A DNA stretch of 21,543 nucleotides, taken from assembly GCA_003135595.1 (NCBI GenBank), contig PLCI01000022.1, positions 258-21,800 of the forward strand, given 5' to 3'. Source of the stretch: Acidimicrobiaceae bacterium. GTDB taxonomy: Bacteria > Actinomycetota > Acidimicrobiia > Acidimicrobiales > RAAP-2. The first letter of the stretch is position 1, and each line of letters opens with the position of its first letter. A program made the translations under genes and the position numbers. Positions 21,199-21,543 of this stretch are shown here, in pieces. The notes under the pieces were generated by a model. The model had not been told where the DNA came from, did no database searches, and was given only the letters and a program-made list of their open reading frames with translations.

Positions 21199-21543
21199 CT
21201 ACGGCCGGCCTGCCCCTGCGAACCCGTATCCGAACCGCACCGGGGTGAGCCACACGTAGGCGCCGGTGTAGGGCGCCTCGATCATCGTGCCATGCCCGAC
21301 GTACATGGTGACGTGCTCGCTGCCGCCCGGTCCGTAGAAGAGGAGGTCGCCCGGCATGAGGTCAGCGATCGGCACCGGCGTCGAGTCGGCGAACTGGGAG
21401 CCGGAGTAGTGGGGGAGGTTCACGCCAGCCGCCTCCCAGGACAGCATCGTGAGCCCTGAGCAGTCGACGCACGACCGAGAGGCGCCACCCCAGCAGTACG
21501 GCACGCCGAGGAACGACAGCGCGGCGTCGACCGCGATGTTGGC
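21199..21543 (-). CDS. NlpC/P60 cell-wall hydrolase, N-terminus outside window
   Basis: The last 114 residues of an NlpC/P60 cysteine peptidase that cuts peptidoglycan stem peptides. Numbering from the window edge, GVPYCWGGASRSCVDCSGL carries catalytic Cys28, LMPGDLLFYGPGGSEHVTMYVG carries His77, and Glu89 in MIEAP lies 12 residues after the His, as in RipA-type hydrolases. The domain is complete or nearly so. Whatever precedes it (signal peptide, coiled coil or SH3) is cut off by the window. It ends FGYGFAGAGRP and is followed after nine bases by the Lgt-like gene, the first of two coupled membrane-protein genes. An exported wall-remodelling role is likely. Confidence 0.9.
   Translation of the reverse strand, partial: ANIAVDAALSFLGVPYCWGGASRSCVDCSGLTMLSWEAAGVNLPHYSGSQFADSTPVPIADLMPGDLLFYGPGGSEHVTMYVGHGTMIEAPYTGAYVWLTPVRFGYGFAGAGRP

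Overview
The window looks like chromosomal DNA from a high-GC actinobacterium (Actinomycetota). The evidence is a class F-type sortase paired with an ice-binding-like (DUF3494) surface protein, a DUF1707 protein, an NlpC/P60 wall hydrolase, GTG and TTG starts, GTGA stop/start overlaps, and two genes whose start codon sits six bases after a TANNNT box (leaderless style). An Acidimicrobiia-type lineage is a guess; nothing here fixes the genus. I saw no tRNA, rRNA, CRISPR array, transposase or phage gene. Base composition is uneven. Two 60-base samples near 2.46-2.70 kb are about 52% GC, while one near 20.1 kb is about 73%.

Left part (1-7.5 kb): the tail of a plus-strand gene ends at a hairpin, facing a large minus-strand GT-C-like membrane protein (212-2446). 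A lower-GC, gene-poor stretch follows, holding one small minus-strand ORF with two good ribosome binding sites. Next comes a plus-strand cluster: a secreted DUF3494 ice-binding-like protein with a Pro/Lys/Thr stalk and a sortase-signal-like tail (3237-4364), a sortase overlapping it by ATGA (4361-4999), and a CHASE-GGDEF-EAL cyclic-di-GMP enzyme 77 bases further on (5077-7470). This is the best candidate for an undescribed system: a dedicated, wall-anchored ice or adhesion protein with its own sortase and possibly its own c-di-GMP control.

Middle part (7.5-13.6 kb): a minus-strand BcrA-type ABC ATPase and ABC-2 permease are coupled by GTGA. Divergent from them run a monoamine-oxidase-like flavoprotein, a monomeric sarcosine oxidase/N-methyltryptophan oxidase-like flavoprotein, an SRPBCC/AHSA1 protein and an acidic hypothetical protein. 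The two flavoproteins probably oxidise amines and both keep the cysteine used for covalent FAD in their families.

Right part (13.6-21.5 kb): a complete sulfate-type ABC importer on the minus strand (binding protein, CysT, CysW, CysA). It has a well-formed promoter, a 17-bp palindrome just downstream of it, and an 18-bp hairpin between the binding-protein gene and the permease genes. Then come a DUF1707 gene and a COG4705-type membrane protein with overlapping divergent 5' ends. Last is a compact minus-strand operon reading NlpC/P60 hydrolase (cut by the window edge), divergent Lgt-like protein, GT-C-like membrane protein.
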